NCBI GenBank assembly: GCA_016183765.1 | Contig: JACPEA010000010.1 | Span: 210,230-274,229, forward strand | DNA length: 64,000 nucleotides | Direction of reading: 5' to 3' | Origin: Bacteroidota bacterium | GTDB taxonomy: Bacteria > Bacteroidota > Bacteroidia > Chitinophagales > Chitinophagaceae | Shown: positions 8,228 to 16,491 of the stretch, piece after piece | Layout of the letters: each line of letters starts with the position of its first letter | How positions within the stretch are numbered: the stretch's first letter is position 1 | Translations under genes and position numbers: made by a program | The notes under the pieces: model-generated | The model's database searches: none | What the model was told of the DNA's origin: nothing | Seen by the model: the letters and a program-made list of their open reading frames with translations, nothing else

Positions 8228-8674
8228 AATTCACAATTTGTATTAAATCAATTAACAGTTGTAGTTGAATCTTGACACAAGACAATGAATAAAGATAGTA
8301 TAGATTGCAAGAAATTCAAAGAAAACAGATATCTCAATAAAGTAAGTGATCTCAAATAGTAATGGCAAATATTATATTAATGAAATAATACAACACAATA
8401 GTGTAATATCGAAATGGATCAAAGTATAAGCCATAACAGATAAGAATTCCATTCTCCAAGGCTTAAAATAGATTAATTAATCTATAATTAAGCTATGGCT
8501 CCAATTCGCACATTTGGGATTTTTATAGAAACCTCTTATAAAGTATACCAAGAGCAATAAAGGTGTACAACTAAAATGATAATAACTCAAAACCATTTGA
8601 ATATCCAAATATATTATATTTATTCTTAAATCATAAATAGTTTTTTGTGATATACATTTTATAAAATATATAAT
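8228..8674. other. AT-rich divergent intergenic region
   Basis: This 447-bp region lies between the divergently read CapD-like gene and the YdcF-like gene and must carry promoters for both. It is very AT-rich (for example around 8590-8674) and lacks the word repeats of the other spacers. I found no clear TAnnTTTG box at a convincing distance from either start, and no ORF. Confidence 0.5.
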
Positions 8675-9433
8675 ATGTTGTTTTTACTATCGAAATTATC
8701 AAGCTATTTTCTGTCTCCTTTTGTCTGGCTAATCGGAGTGCTTGTTTTCGCTTTATTAAATCGTAATTCTCTTAAAAAAAAAGTTTATCTATATCTGTTT
8801 ATATTCCTTTCTTACTTCTTTTCTTGCCCCATAGTACTTCAGTTTGTGGGAAGAGCGTGGGATATAAAAACGACTAAAATCATACCTACTCACTATTCCT
8901 GCGCGATTATTCTGGGGGGATATGTAGGTAATGACAGGAATGGAAATGGTTTTTTCAGTTCTTTCAGTGATAGATTTATACAGGGTGTTCGTCTATACAA
9001 CTTAAAATATGTTGATCACCTGTTGGTTTCAGGCGGGAACAGCAATATCGGGAAAGACACACTTTTCAAAGAGGCTGATTATGTCGCTGTAATTTTGCAT
9101 GAAATAAATATTCCTGATAGTGCCGTGCTAAAAGAAAACAGGGCACGCAACACATATGAAAATATGATCTTCTGCGGACAATTATTAAAAGAACGGAATC
9201 TAAAACCGCCTTACCTACTCATCACCTCTGCATTTCATATGAGACGGTCACTGATGCTATTCAAAGAAAAAGGAATACCTGTAGTACCGTATTCATGCGA
9301 TTACATAGTCAGTTATAATAAATTCAAGTTAACCGACTTACTTCCCAATATAGAAACACTGTCCACTTGGAATATCTATATACATGAAATGGTAGGGCTA
9401 CTGGTTTACCAATTAAAGTCTAAAGTTGTCTGA
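8675..9433 (+). CDS. YdcF/ElyC-like DUF218 membrane protein
   Basis: 252 residues. Two membrane helices at the N-terminus (about 10-28 and 37-56) are followed by the DUF218 fold, with A-I-I-L-G-G-Y, L-L-V-S-G-G, the E-N-R-A-R-N-T-Y-E-N motif and L-L-I-T-S-A-F-H-M-R-R. The family (ElyC, SanA, YdcF) acts in envelope biogenesis, with ElyC linked to undecaprenyl-phosphate use; the reaction is not established. It is the only + strand gene between 669 and 61908. It converges on the GT4 gene with 5 bp between stop codons, and is clearly AT-richer than its neighbours, which suggests separate acquisition. Confidence 0.8.
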   Translation: MLFLLSKLSSYFLSPFVWLIGVLVFALLNRNSLKKKVYLYLFIFLSYFFSCPIVLQFVGRAWDIKTTKIIPTHYSCAIILGGYVGNDRNGNGFFSSFSDRFIQGVRLYNLKYVDHLLVSGGNSNIGKDTLFKEADYVAVILHEINIPDSAVLKENRARNTYENMIFCGQLLKERNLKPPYLLITSAFHMRRSLMLFKEKGIPVVPYSCDYIVSYNKFKLTDLLPNIETLSTWNIYIHEMVGLLVYQLKSKVV

Positions 9434-9438
9434 TTTGT

Positions 9439-10581
9439 TTACACAACCAGCTGGTCATAGAATTTTTTCCAAGCATCCATGACAATCCTATCTTGGAAAA
9501 AATGGGCTGTATACTTCCGCCCATTTTCTCCGGCTCCGATACGAAATTGCGGGTCGGTTATCATTTTTATCATACAATCTTGTAATGCTATTACATCACC
9601 GGCAGTATGCTTTAAGCCGGTTTCATTTTCTATTATTGTACTTTCTAACCCGTAAATATTACTGCAGATTACGGGCAATCCACAGGCAGATGCTTCTATC
9701 ACACTCGTACCGAAACCTTCTCTGTAACTTGGCAGACAGAATATATCAGCAGCTTGATAATATAACTGAGGCTGTGTGGTTTCTGCAATAAACGCATAGG
9801 TATGTTGAGGTAATTGTTGGATGATTTCGCCTCGTAAATCTTCCTCGTCAATTCCGACAATCAGCAAAAAAATGTAAGGATAGTCATTCTGTACACACTT
9901 GAAAGCTTTCACAAGGTCCATAATTCCCTTATCGCGGTTCAACCTGCCAAGAAACAAAAAAACCAGCCTTTTTTCGTCAATCTTTAATTCTTTTCGAACA
10001 TTACTTCTGCTTAATGAATCAGGTAAAAACCGATTAATATCCACACCATTAATAGATCCATTTCCTAGTACGCTTGATTTGGAGGGAGAAATAATTTTTT
10101 CAGTAATCAAAAAATTCAGCTGGCCAACACTGTCTACCAGTAGATGTGTTGAGAGACAATTGATCAGTTTATCACAGCCACGCAAGATAGATCGCATAAT
10201 CCCATTACGTGTTAACCATACTTGTCCTGTAAAAATATGTATCCGATACCTGATACTTGCCAGCTTTGCTGCAAGGGCAGTAATCAAACCTGCTTTGGGT
10301 GTTACGGAATGAACAATATCGAATTTATGCTTTCGAAAATATCGATAAAGTTCTACGACAGACCGAATATCGTGCCAAAGGCTTATTTGACGGACTATAG
10401 CAATACATTTATAATCTTCAAGTAAAAGCTTGTCAAGCTCTGTTTTATCCGATTCTGAAAAATTTCCGACAAGATGGACACTATAGGTACTTGAAAGATT
10501 ATTTATATGATTCCGCAAGAAAACGCGAGCAGTTAAAGCACTTGATACAATAAAACAAATACTTTTTTTTTCTGTAGGCAT
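9439..10581 (-). CDS. Family 4 glycosyltransferase
   Basis: 380 residues with a GT-B fold. The N-terminal half has an E-H-K-F-D-I-V-H-type acceptor-side motif (here KHKFDIVHSVTPKAG). The C-terminal half has F-L-F-L-G-R-L-N-R-D-K-G and S-Y-R-E-G-F-G-T-S-V-I-E-A-S-A-C-G-L-P-V, the EX7E motif of retaining GT4 enzymes that bind the nucleotide-sugar. It is the last gene of the long minus-strand run and sits just after the PglE-like gene, so it is a candidate for adding the second sugar to the lipid-linked diNAcBac-type primer (the PglA role). That assignment is by context only. Confidence 0.85.
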   Translation of the reverse strand: MPTEKKSICFIVSSALTARVFLRNHINNLSSTYSVHLVGNFSESDKTELDKLLLEDYKCIAIVRQISLWHDIRSVVELYRYFRKHKFDIVHSVTPKAGLITALAAKLASIRYRIHIFTGQVWLTRNGIMRSILRGCDKLINCLSTHLLVDSVGQLNFLITEKIISPSKSSVLGNGSINGVDINRFLPDSLSRSNVRKELKIDEKRLVFLFLGRLNRDKGIMDLVKAFKCVQNDYPYIFLLIVGIDEEDLRGEIIQQLPQHTYAFIAETTQPQLYYQAADIFCLPSYREGFGTSVIEASACGLPVICSNIYGLESTIIENETGLKHTAGDVIALQDCMIKMITDPQFRIGAGENGRKYTAHFFQDRIVMDAWKKFYDQLVV

Positions 10582-10584
10582 AGA

Positions 10585-11721
10585 TCATACACTTAAACAT
10601 CCATATATCACATTTACCACCCTTTCTAAATCTTCATCTTCCAGATTGCTTCCGCTCGGAAGACACAGCCCATTATTGAACAACTCTTCCGAAACATTGC
10701 CCCCGTAATACGGTGAATGCTGAAAAACAGGTTGTAGATGCATTGGTTTCCACAAGGGCCTGCTCTCTATGTTCTGTGCAGCCAATGCCAACCGGATATC
10801 TTCTCTTGTACATCCGGCAGTCTTTGGGTCAACAAGAACAGCGCTCAGCCATCTATTGCTTCTGGATAAGACATTTTCCGTTTGAAAAGATATCCCTTTT
10901 ATAGTATTGAAAGCGTCTTTATACCTCTCAAAATTCTTTCTCCGCTGAGCTACACGCTGATGTAGTACTTCCATTTGTCCACGGCCAATACCAGCGCATA
11001 TATTACTCATTCTGTAATTATACCCTATTTGTGAATGCTGGTAGTGTGGTGCCTCATCACGTGCTTGAGTAGCCAGGAACCTGGCTTTTTTGATATGGCC
11101 GTCATTATCCGACAGTAGGGCACCACCGCCGGATGTAGTAATGATTTTATTACCATTGAAAGACAATACGCTCATAGTACCGAAAGAGCCACAGGCCTTT
11201 CCATTATAAGTAGACCCCAATGCTTCTGCTGCATCTTCAATCACAGGAATTTCATATTTTGCAGCTACTGACATAATATCGCTCATGTTTGCAGGCATGC
11301 CATATAGATGAACCACAATAATGGCTTTCGGCTTTGATCCAACTTTCAGCCTTTCTACAATTGCTTTTTCAAGTGATTCAGGGCACATATTCCAGCTATC
11401 CTTTTCTGAATCAACAAAAACAGGTTTTGAACCAACATAAACGATAGGATTAGCAGATGCAGAAAATGTCAAACTTTGACAAAGCACTTCATCACCTGGG
11501 GTAATTCCCAATATAATCAATGCCAGATGCAAAGCTGCAGTTCCCGAAGAAAGTGCTGCTGCATACGGAACTCCTGTAAATTCCACTAAATCCGATTCAA
11601 AACCGTCTACATGAGGCCCCATAGGGGATATCCAGTTAGTATTGAACGCCTCCTGGATATTCAACAATTCAGTGGAACCCATATGCGGAGAGGATAACCA
11701 TATCTTTTTATTATTCATCAT
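10585..11721 (-). CDS. PglE-like aminotransferase (DegT/DnrJ/EryC1/StrS family)
   Basis: 378 residues, PLP-dependent fold type I. The start L-S-S-P-H-M-G-S-T-E closely follows the L-S-P-P-H-M-G opening I recall for Campylobacter PglE. The PLP lysine lies in S-F-N-G-N-K-I-I-T-T-S-G-G-G (about 192) and the Asp that holds the pyridine nitrogen in V-I-E-D-A-A-E-A-L-G. PglE moves an amino group from glutamate to C4 of the UDP-4-keto-6-deoxy-GlcNAc made by PglF. The stop overlaps the start of the acetyltransferase gene by 4 bp, and the PglD and PglC-like genes follow upstream, so the order supports a bacillosamine cassette. Confidence 0.85.
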   Translation of the reverse strand: MMNNKKIWLSSPHMGSTELLNIQEAFNTNWISPMGPHVDGFESDLVEFTGVPYAAALSSGTAALHLALIILGITPGDEVLCQSLTFSASANPIVYVGSKPVFVDSEKDSWNMCPESLEKAIVERLKVGSKPKAIIVVHLYGMPANMSDIMSVAAKYEIPVIEDAAEALGSTYNGKACGSFGTMSVLSFNGNKIITTSGGGALLSDNDGHIKKARFLATQARDEAPHYQHSQIGYNYRMSNICAGIGRGQMEVLHQRVAQRRKNFERYKDAFNTIKGISFQTENVLSRSNRWLSAVLVDPKTAGCTREDIRLALAAQNIESRPLWKPMHLQPVFQHSPYYGGNVSEELFNNGLCLPSGSNLEDEDLERVVNVIYGCLSV

Positions 11722-12320
11722 GCCTGATAATTGAATTTGATAATCTTAGCTGGACTGCCTACGGCAACAGCATAGTCTGGAATATTCTCAATTACGGTGC
11801 TGCCCGCACCGATCACAACCCAATTCCCGATTTTGACACCGGGTATAACTACAGCACCGGCACCAATTTGAGAGCCCTCACCTACTGACACCCCGCCGCA
11901 AAGCGTTACACCGGGAGATATATGGGCAAAATCACCGATAATACAATCGTGATCAATTGAGCTGTTTGTGTTTATAATACAATGAACCCCAATTGAGGTA
12001 AATGGATTCACTATCGCACCGGCCATAACGACCGTACCGTCACCAATTTCCACTTTTGTCAAAGAGATACATGATGCCGGGTGAACAGCCTTAGCATAAC
12101 GGGCATTAAGGGTTGACACTACTTTTTTGCGCGTTAAATTATTCCCTATTGCAATGATTACCGATTCTGAAAGTCGATCTGCAGACAACGAATCAATCAC
12201 ACGATACCCCTCGACCTGCGCAGACGGATCCTGATCAACGAACAATACTTCTTCTCCATGAGACTGACGAATGATATCTGCAATCACTTTACCATGCCCT
12301 CCTGCTCCGTATAATATCAT
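11718..12320 (-). CDS. PglD/NeuD-like sugar O/N-acetyltransferase
   Basis: 200 residues. An N-terminal Rossmann-like part (I-L-Y-G-A-G-G-H-G-K) is followed by a left-handed beta-helix of hexapeptide repeats (about 85-190), with the catalytic His pair region S-S-I-D-H-D-C-I-I-G-D-F-A-H-I. The length and layout match PglD, which acetylates the C4 amine of UDP-4-amino-sugar to give UDP-diNAcBac using acetyl-CoA. It overlaps both neighbours by 4 bp (PglE-like and PglC-like genes), so it is translationally coupled to them. NeuD-type O-acetyltransferases share this layout, so context decides the call. Confidence 0.85.
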   Translation of the reverse strand: MILYGAGGHGKVIADIIRQSHGEEVLFVDQDPSAQVEGYRVIDSLSADRLSESVIIAIGNNLTRKKVVSTLNARYAKAVHPASCISLTKVEIGDGTVVMAGAIVNPFTSIGVHCIINTNSSIDHDCIIGDFAHISPGVTLCGGVSVGEGSQIGAGAVVIPGVKIGNWVVIGAGSTVIENIPDYAVAVGSPAKIIKFNYQA

Positions 12321-12925
12321 AACGAATTGCCTTTAAATTTGTCTATAGTAAGAGAGCCCTTCGCATTGATACCTTCCCTTTTAATCACTTTATAAAAGGT
12401 CATAATAATAATTTTCAGATCGAGCAAAAGGCTTAGATGATCAACATACCATACATCCAAGGCCAGTTTTTGCTCCCAGGATATCGCGTTCCGTCCATTT
12501 ACCTGAGCCCAGCCTGTAATACCAGGTCTTACTTCATGTCTTCGCTTTTGATTCGCATCATATAAAGGAAGGTATTCTATCAGCAGCGGCCTCGGACCAA
12601 TCAGGCTCATATGTCCACATACAACGTTCAGCAGTTGTGGCAACTCATCCAACGATGTCCGTCGTATAAACAGACCCACTTTCGTCAGACGTAAGTCGTC
12701 AGGTAGAAACTCACCATTGGAATCCTTCAGATCATTCATTGTCTTAAACTTGATGATACGAAAAATTCTGCCATTCTTGCCCGGTCGCTTCTGCACAAAA
12801 AAAGGATTACGGCATGTTGAGAGCAGTAGCAAAATAGTGATCAAACCCAGTAATGGCATTAAAAATACGAGCAAGACTATTGATATTATCAGATCTGAAG
12901 CTCGTTTAAAAAAAGGTCTATACAT
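12317..12925 (-). CDS. PglC-like initiating phosphoglycosyl transferase
   Basis: 202 residues, the short monotopic form. One hydrophobic hairpin (about 12-36) precedes the catalytic domain with I-I-K-F-K-T-M, the Asp-Glu dyad in R-R-T-S-L-D-E-L-P-Q (about 92) and L-I-G-P-R-P-L and R-P-G-I-T-G-W-A-Q-V-N-G-R-N. It belongs to the Bac_transf family, which moves a phospho-sugar from a UDP-sugar to undecaprenyl phosphate and so starts each repeat unit. PglC itself uses UDP-diNAcBac, which the adjacent genes would make. It is the only initiating transferase in the window, so the glycan probably starts from this sugar. A C-terminal tail of about 25 residues is longer than in Campylobacter PglC. Confidence 0.88.
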   Translation of the reverse strand: MYRPFFKRASDLIISIVLLVFLMPLLGLITILLLLSTCRNPFFVQKRPGKNGRIFRIIKFKTMNDLKDSNGEFLPDDLRLTKVGLFIRRTSLDELPQLLNVVCGHMSLIGPRPLLIEYLPLYDANQKRRHEVRPGITGWAQVNGRNAISWEQKLALDVWYVDHLSLLLDLKIIIMTFYKVIKREGINAKGSLTIDKFKGNSL

Positions 12926-12958
12926 GTAACCTTTAATTAATTTCTGCTACTTTGCAAT

Positions 12959-14191
12959 TCATAAATTGACATCATCTACTCCATCATTGTTTACAGTATG
13001 TCTTAATTTCCACTCTCCGTTTACTTTAGCCCAAAGATGGGGGGATCTGAATTTGTCAGACAATTCATAACGGAAGTAATCTGGATCCATACCGATATAA
13101 TTCATAACATCCAGGAAATAGCGTTCTGGAAACTCTCCTTCAAATTTCTTAACAAGGGCTTTCCCTTCGTCACGGGTCAGGTGTTTATTTCTTATTTCTT
13201 GAGATGCATCTTCTGTACATCTCCCGAAACCAAACTTTATAAAGTAGGTGTAATAGTTAATGTCATCAATCTTATCATCAAGACTAAGGTATTTACTATA
13301 CGTTCCTTCTGTCCTGAATGGTCTGGCTTTAAAACCTGAGTGTTCTACAGCATAGTAGTAAGATTCCTGCGGTAGCCATTTCAGATAATAGCCCAGATAA
13401 GTTACTTCTACGTTCGAATTTTCGAATTCCTTTTCTGTAGGGGGAAGGAATGTCATTAATTCATTAAGAGAGATATTATAGTTATCCTGAAGTTCCCTTA
13501 CAGAAACACCACCTAAAAACAGGTCATCAAGGTTTTTATAAGTATGATAGGAGGCATCGCGGAGGGATGATTGGGTTTCTGCAATCGGGTTACCAAACTC
13601 AGATTCATGTTCACCATAAAAAATCAGGGGAATTTTATATTTGAGCGCAATTTTAGGTGCCAGGTTCTTTTGACCTAATATGAATGTCTGGAATGGGTGA
13701 AATAAGTTTTCGATGGATAACCTGGTTAAGGTCTTCATCACTCTCCCGTTCTGGTTGAACGATATATTATCAAATCCGCCGATCTCTATCCAGTTCCTGA
13801 AATTTCTGTATCCATAATCAGTATACATGATCGGGGGCCAGGTTACCGTCAGCGGATGCATTCCATATTTATATTTCAAAACATGCGCAGCATATACACT
13901 GTCCTTGCCGCCACTACCGGGAACAATACAGTCGTAGCTACCATCGTTTTTCCTGTGTTTATTACATAAGTCTATTAATTGCTTTTCCCGTTCTACCCAG
14001 TCTATACTATCCTTTACTTCTGCAAATCTACAGGCATCACAAACGCCATGCTCATCAAAAACCATTGTTTTCTTTTTGGTTTCTGAGGTGTGCTTGAATT
14101 CGATTTCCGAAGAAGGGCGTTGGTTAGAATATAAACATTTTTTACAAAAAACCACTTCTTCTGGGAGACCATATAAAGTTTTCATAATCAA
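12959..14191 (-). CDS. WbuX/PseA-type N-acetyl sugar amidotransferase (triad 1)
   Basis: 410 residues. It starts with paired Cys motifs (C-K-K-C near 16-19 and C-D-A-C near 51-54) that may bind metal. The PP-loop ATP site S-G-G-K-D-S follows near 92. The family (PseA, LegA, WbpG, WbuX) turns an N-acetyl group on a sugar into an acetamidino group using ammonia from a HisH-type glutaminase passed through a HisF-type partner. Those two partners are the next genes upstream (14246-15735), forming a full triad. An ATG at 14185 is an equally possible start. It differs clearly from the second copy (19829-20995), so the two may act on different sugars or positions. Confidence 0.87.
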   Translation of the reverse strand: MIMKTLYGLPEEVVFCKKCLYSNQRPSSEIEFKHTSETKKKTMVFDEHGVCDACRFAEVKDSIDWVEREKQLIDLCNKHRKNDGSYDCIVPGSGGKDSVYAAHVLKYKYGMHPLTVTWPPIMYTDYGYRNFRNWIEIGGFDNISFNQNGRVMKTLTRLSIENLFHPFQTFILGQKNLAPKIALKYKIPLIFYGEHESEFGNPIAETQSSLRDASYHTYKNLDDLFLGGVSVRELQDNYNISLNELMTFLPPTEKEFENSNVEVTYLGYYLKWLPQESYYYAVEHSGFKARPFRTEGTYSKYLSLDDKIDDINYYTYFIKFGFGRCTEDASQEIRNKHLTRDEGKALVKKFEGEFPERYFLDVMNYIGMDPDYFRYELSDKFRSPHLWAKVNGEWKLRHTVNNDGVDDVNL

Positions 14192-14245
14192 TTAGTTAGT
14201 AGGTTTATTGAGATTTATTTCCCGTTAATTAATATGCCTTTGCTA

Positions 14246-14881
14246 CTATTTTACGAATTTGTCATACCAGTTCATGAAAATATTTAATCCTTTCTTCCCG
14301 CTTTTTTCCGGGTGAAATTGGCATGCAAATATATTGTTGATTTGTATACTGGAGCAAAATATGAATCCGTCGTAATTTGTGGTTGTAAGAACAGCATCAG
14401 CAGATTCCGGCATAACATAATAGGAATGTACAAAATACATGGCATCTTTATCGATACCCTGCAGCATGTCTGTATTAGTTCGGTTTACTCTCGAAATTTC
14501 ATTCCAGCCAATATGCGGCACTTTTAAGTCCATATCAGATCCTTGATCAAACTTTTTGACTGTGCCGGGTACCAAACCAAGTCCTTTGCTATTCCCAAAT
14601 TCCTCGCTCTCATTAAACAGCAGCTGCAAACCAAGGCATATTCCCAGAACAGGTTTCCCGGATTTACAGAAATTACTGAAAGTTTCCACGAGATCCAGGC
14701 GTCTAAGATTATCCATGGCTTGGCCAAATGCACCAACGCCAGGTAATATTACCGCATCTGCAGCAGCAATTACTGCTTTATCAGAGGAAATCGTTGTTTC
14801 CACACCAAAGGATAGAAAAGCGTTTTTTACACTAAACAAATTACCCATTTCATAATCGAGAATGACTACTTTTTTATTCAT
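14246..14881 (-). CDS. HisH-like glutamine amidotransferase (triad 1)
   Basis: 211 residues, class I glutaminase of the HisH type. The nucleophile Cys lies in G-K-P-V-L-G-I-C-L-G-L-Q-L (about 82), with the His-Glu partners in F-H-P-E-K-S near the end. G-V-G-A-F-G precedes the nucleophile as in HisH. No other histidine-pathway gene is near, and both neighbours are amidotransferase partners, so it most likely supplies ammonia for sugar acetamidino formation rather than for histidine synthesis. The gap to the WbuX-type gene is 54 bp and to the HisF-like gene 8 bp. Confidence 0.87.
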   Translation of the reverse strand: MNKKVVILDYEMGNLFSVKNAFLSFGVETTISSDKAVIAAADAVILPGVGAFGQAMDNLRRLDLVETFSNFCKSGKPVLGICLGLQLLFNESEEFGNSKGLGLVPGTVKKFDQGSDMDLKVPHIGWNEISRVNRTNTDMLQGIDKDAMYFVHSYYVMPESADAVLTTTNYDGFIFCSSIQINNIFACQFHPEKSGKKGLNIFMNWYDKFVK

Positions 14882-14889
14882 ACTTCAAA

Positions 14890-15735
14890 TTAAATTCTAC
14901 AATGAACGCCTTCTGAGGACAAATACTCTTTCATAGCCGGAATACTGGTTGTATCGAATTTTGAAAAGCCCGTACCACTCATAAGGAACGCTATATTACC
15001 TTCCTTGTTAAAAGCCGACGGGTTTATATCCATCTGCGAACGGTTATAATGGAGCATGGAAGCAACCGCCACGGCATCTACGTTTGTATCGTTGAACAAA
15101 TCTTTAAGGTGTTCCAATTTACCAGCCCCGCCGTGAGCAATAACAGGTATAGAAACGGCAGCCGATACCTGCCTGATCAACTCAAGGTCGTAACCTTGTC
15201 CTGTTCCCTCATTATCAACTGATGTGATAATGATCTCACCTGCTCCGAGTTCTTGCAATTCCCTGGCCCATTTTACTACTTCGAGTCCCGTATGTTCTCT
15301 TGCATTGTCCGTATAAGCCAGATAAGATCCGTCAGGCTGTTTAATCGCCTCAATGCATGCCACTATATTTGATGAACCAAAAATTCGGGAGGCCTCAGAA
15401 ACAAAATGTTTATTGGCAACTGCAGCCGTATTCAATGATACTTTATCTGCACCCGAACGCAAAGCCATTCTGATATCATCAATGTTACGTAGTCCGCCTC
15501 CTACGGTCAACGGAATGAATATTTCCCGTGCCACACGGGAAATAATATCCTGCAAACTGTTACGATTGTACAAACTGGCTACAACGTCCATAAACATCAA
15601 TTCGTCAGCACCGCTCTCATAATAGTAGCGCGCATAATCTTCCGGTTTCCCCAAAACACGCAATCCTTCAAGATGGATGCCTTTTACCAGGTTATCACCT
15701 TTGATATCCAAACGTGCAATAATTCTCTTATTCAT
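14890..15735 (-). CDS. HisF-like (WbuZ-type) partner of the sugar amidotransferase (triad 1)
   Basis: 281 residues, a TIM barrel of the HisF type with two phosphate sites (V-G-G-G-L-R-N-I-D-D near 79 and the G-G-A-G-K-L region near 200). True HisF uses two acids. The first is kept (R-L-D-I-K-G near 10) but the second, in the V-A-I-D position, is Glu here (V-A-C-I-E-A near 128). A C-terminal extension of about 35 residues follows the usual end. The change and the context point to a role as ammonia conduit for the WbuX-type enzyme rather than a histidine enzyme. Confidence 0.83.
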   Translation of the reverse strand: MNKRIIARLDIKGDNLVKGIHLEGLRVLGKPEDYARYYYESGADELMFMDVVASLYNRNSLQDIISRVAREIFIPLTVGGGLRNIDDIRMALRSGADKVSLNTAAVANKHFVSEASRIFGSSNIVACIEAIKQPDGSYLAYTDNAREHTGLEVVKWARELQELGAGEIIITSVDNEGTGQGYDLELIRQVSAAVSIPVIAHGGAGKLEHLKDLFNDTNVDAVAVASMLHYNRSQMDINPSAFNKEGNIAFLMSGTGFSKFDTTSIPAMKEYLSSEGVHCRI

Positions 15736-15747
15736 TATTTAACTGCT

Positions 15748-16491
15748 TTAAATTGCTGTCCAGCCACCATCTATCATAAGGTTATGACCGGAAATATAAC
15801 TGGCATCATCCGAGAGAAGAAAAGCTACACCCGGTGCTATCTCCTGTGGTTTAGCCATGCGCCGCAATGGTACCCTGGACTCAAATTGTTTTACAAATGT
15901 TTCATTCTGGTAATCAAATACTCCTCCGGGCGAAACCGTATTCACACGAACGTTGTATTTTCCATAATATGATGCGAGATAACGGGTAAAATTAATCACG
16001 CCCCCCTTAATTGCGGAATATGCAGCTGGGGATGTCATGCCCCCGGTATTTTCATAAACGGTGAAATCATTACCAACCACTCCGTAGATAGAGGCAACAT
16101 TTACCAGGCTTCCGCACTGTGCATTTTTCATCACCTCAAGAACTTTCTGCGAACAGTAAAACAGCATATTCAACTGCATATCTACATTTGTTTTCCATGA
16201 ACCCAGCGGAATATCTTCAAACGGAACACCCCAGTCTTTGGTTCTTGGATAGGCATTATTTACCCAACCATCAATCCGCTGGTGCCTTTCCAATACTGTT
16301 TCCACCAGTTTATCTACTGATGAAGGATCAGTTATATCTGCCTGTATAAAATAAGGCAACTTTTGCGTTGGTTCTGCTATATCTACACAATAGCAGGTGG
16401 CAGATTCTTCCAATAATCGTTGCACGATGTGCTGGCCGATCAAACCGTTACCTCCTGTAACGATAATGACTTTGTCTTTCAGTCTGTTCAT
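15748..16491 (-). CDS. PtmA-like short-chain dehydrogenase/reductase
   Basis: 247 residues, a classical SDR. The cofactor motif is T-G-G-N-G-L-I-G (about 12-19), then W-V-N-N-A-Y-P-R, the catalytic Ser in V-N-V-A-S-I-Y-G and Tyr/Lys in A-A-Y-S-A-I-K-G (about 161-165), and the end S-G-H-N-L-M-I-D-G-G-W. The opening R-L-K-D-K-V-I-I-V-T-G-G-x-G-L-I-G resembles Campylobacter PtmA, a gene of the legionaminic-acid locus whose step is tied to early amino-sugar supply. It touches the class III aminotransferase gene (shared base 16491), so both probably act in one route. The substrate is not fixed by sequence. Confidence 0.8.
   Translation of the reverse strand: MNRLKDKVIIVTGGNGLIGQHIVQRLLEESATCYCVDIAEPTQKLPYFIQADITDPSSVDKLVETVLERHQRIDGWVNNAYPRTKDWGVPFEDIPLGSWKTNVDMQLNMLFYCSQKVLEVMKNAQCGSLVNVASIYGVVGNDFTVYENTGGMTSPAAYSAIKGGVINFTRYLASYYGKYNVRVNTVSPGGVFDYQNETFVKQFESRVPLRRMAKPQEIAPGVAFLLSDDASYISGHNLMIDGGWTAI

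Noticed and set aside
9899..10312. 137-residue + strand ORF
   Set aside because: It is antisense to the GT4 gene, which has clear catalytic motifs.
14246..15735. Part of a histidine operon
   Set aside because: The HisH- and HisF-like genes stand alone among sugar genes, and the HisF-like protein has an altered active site.
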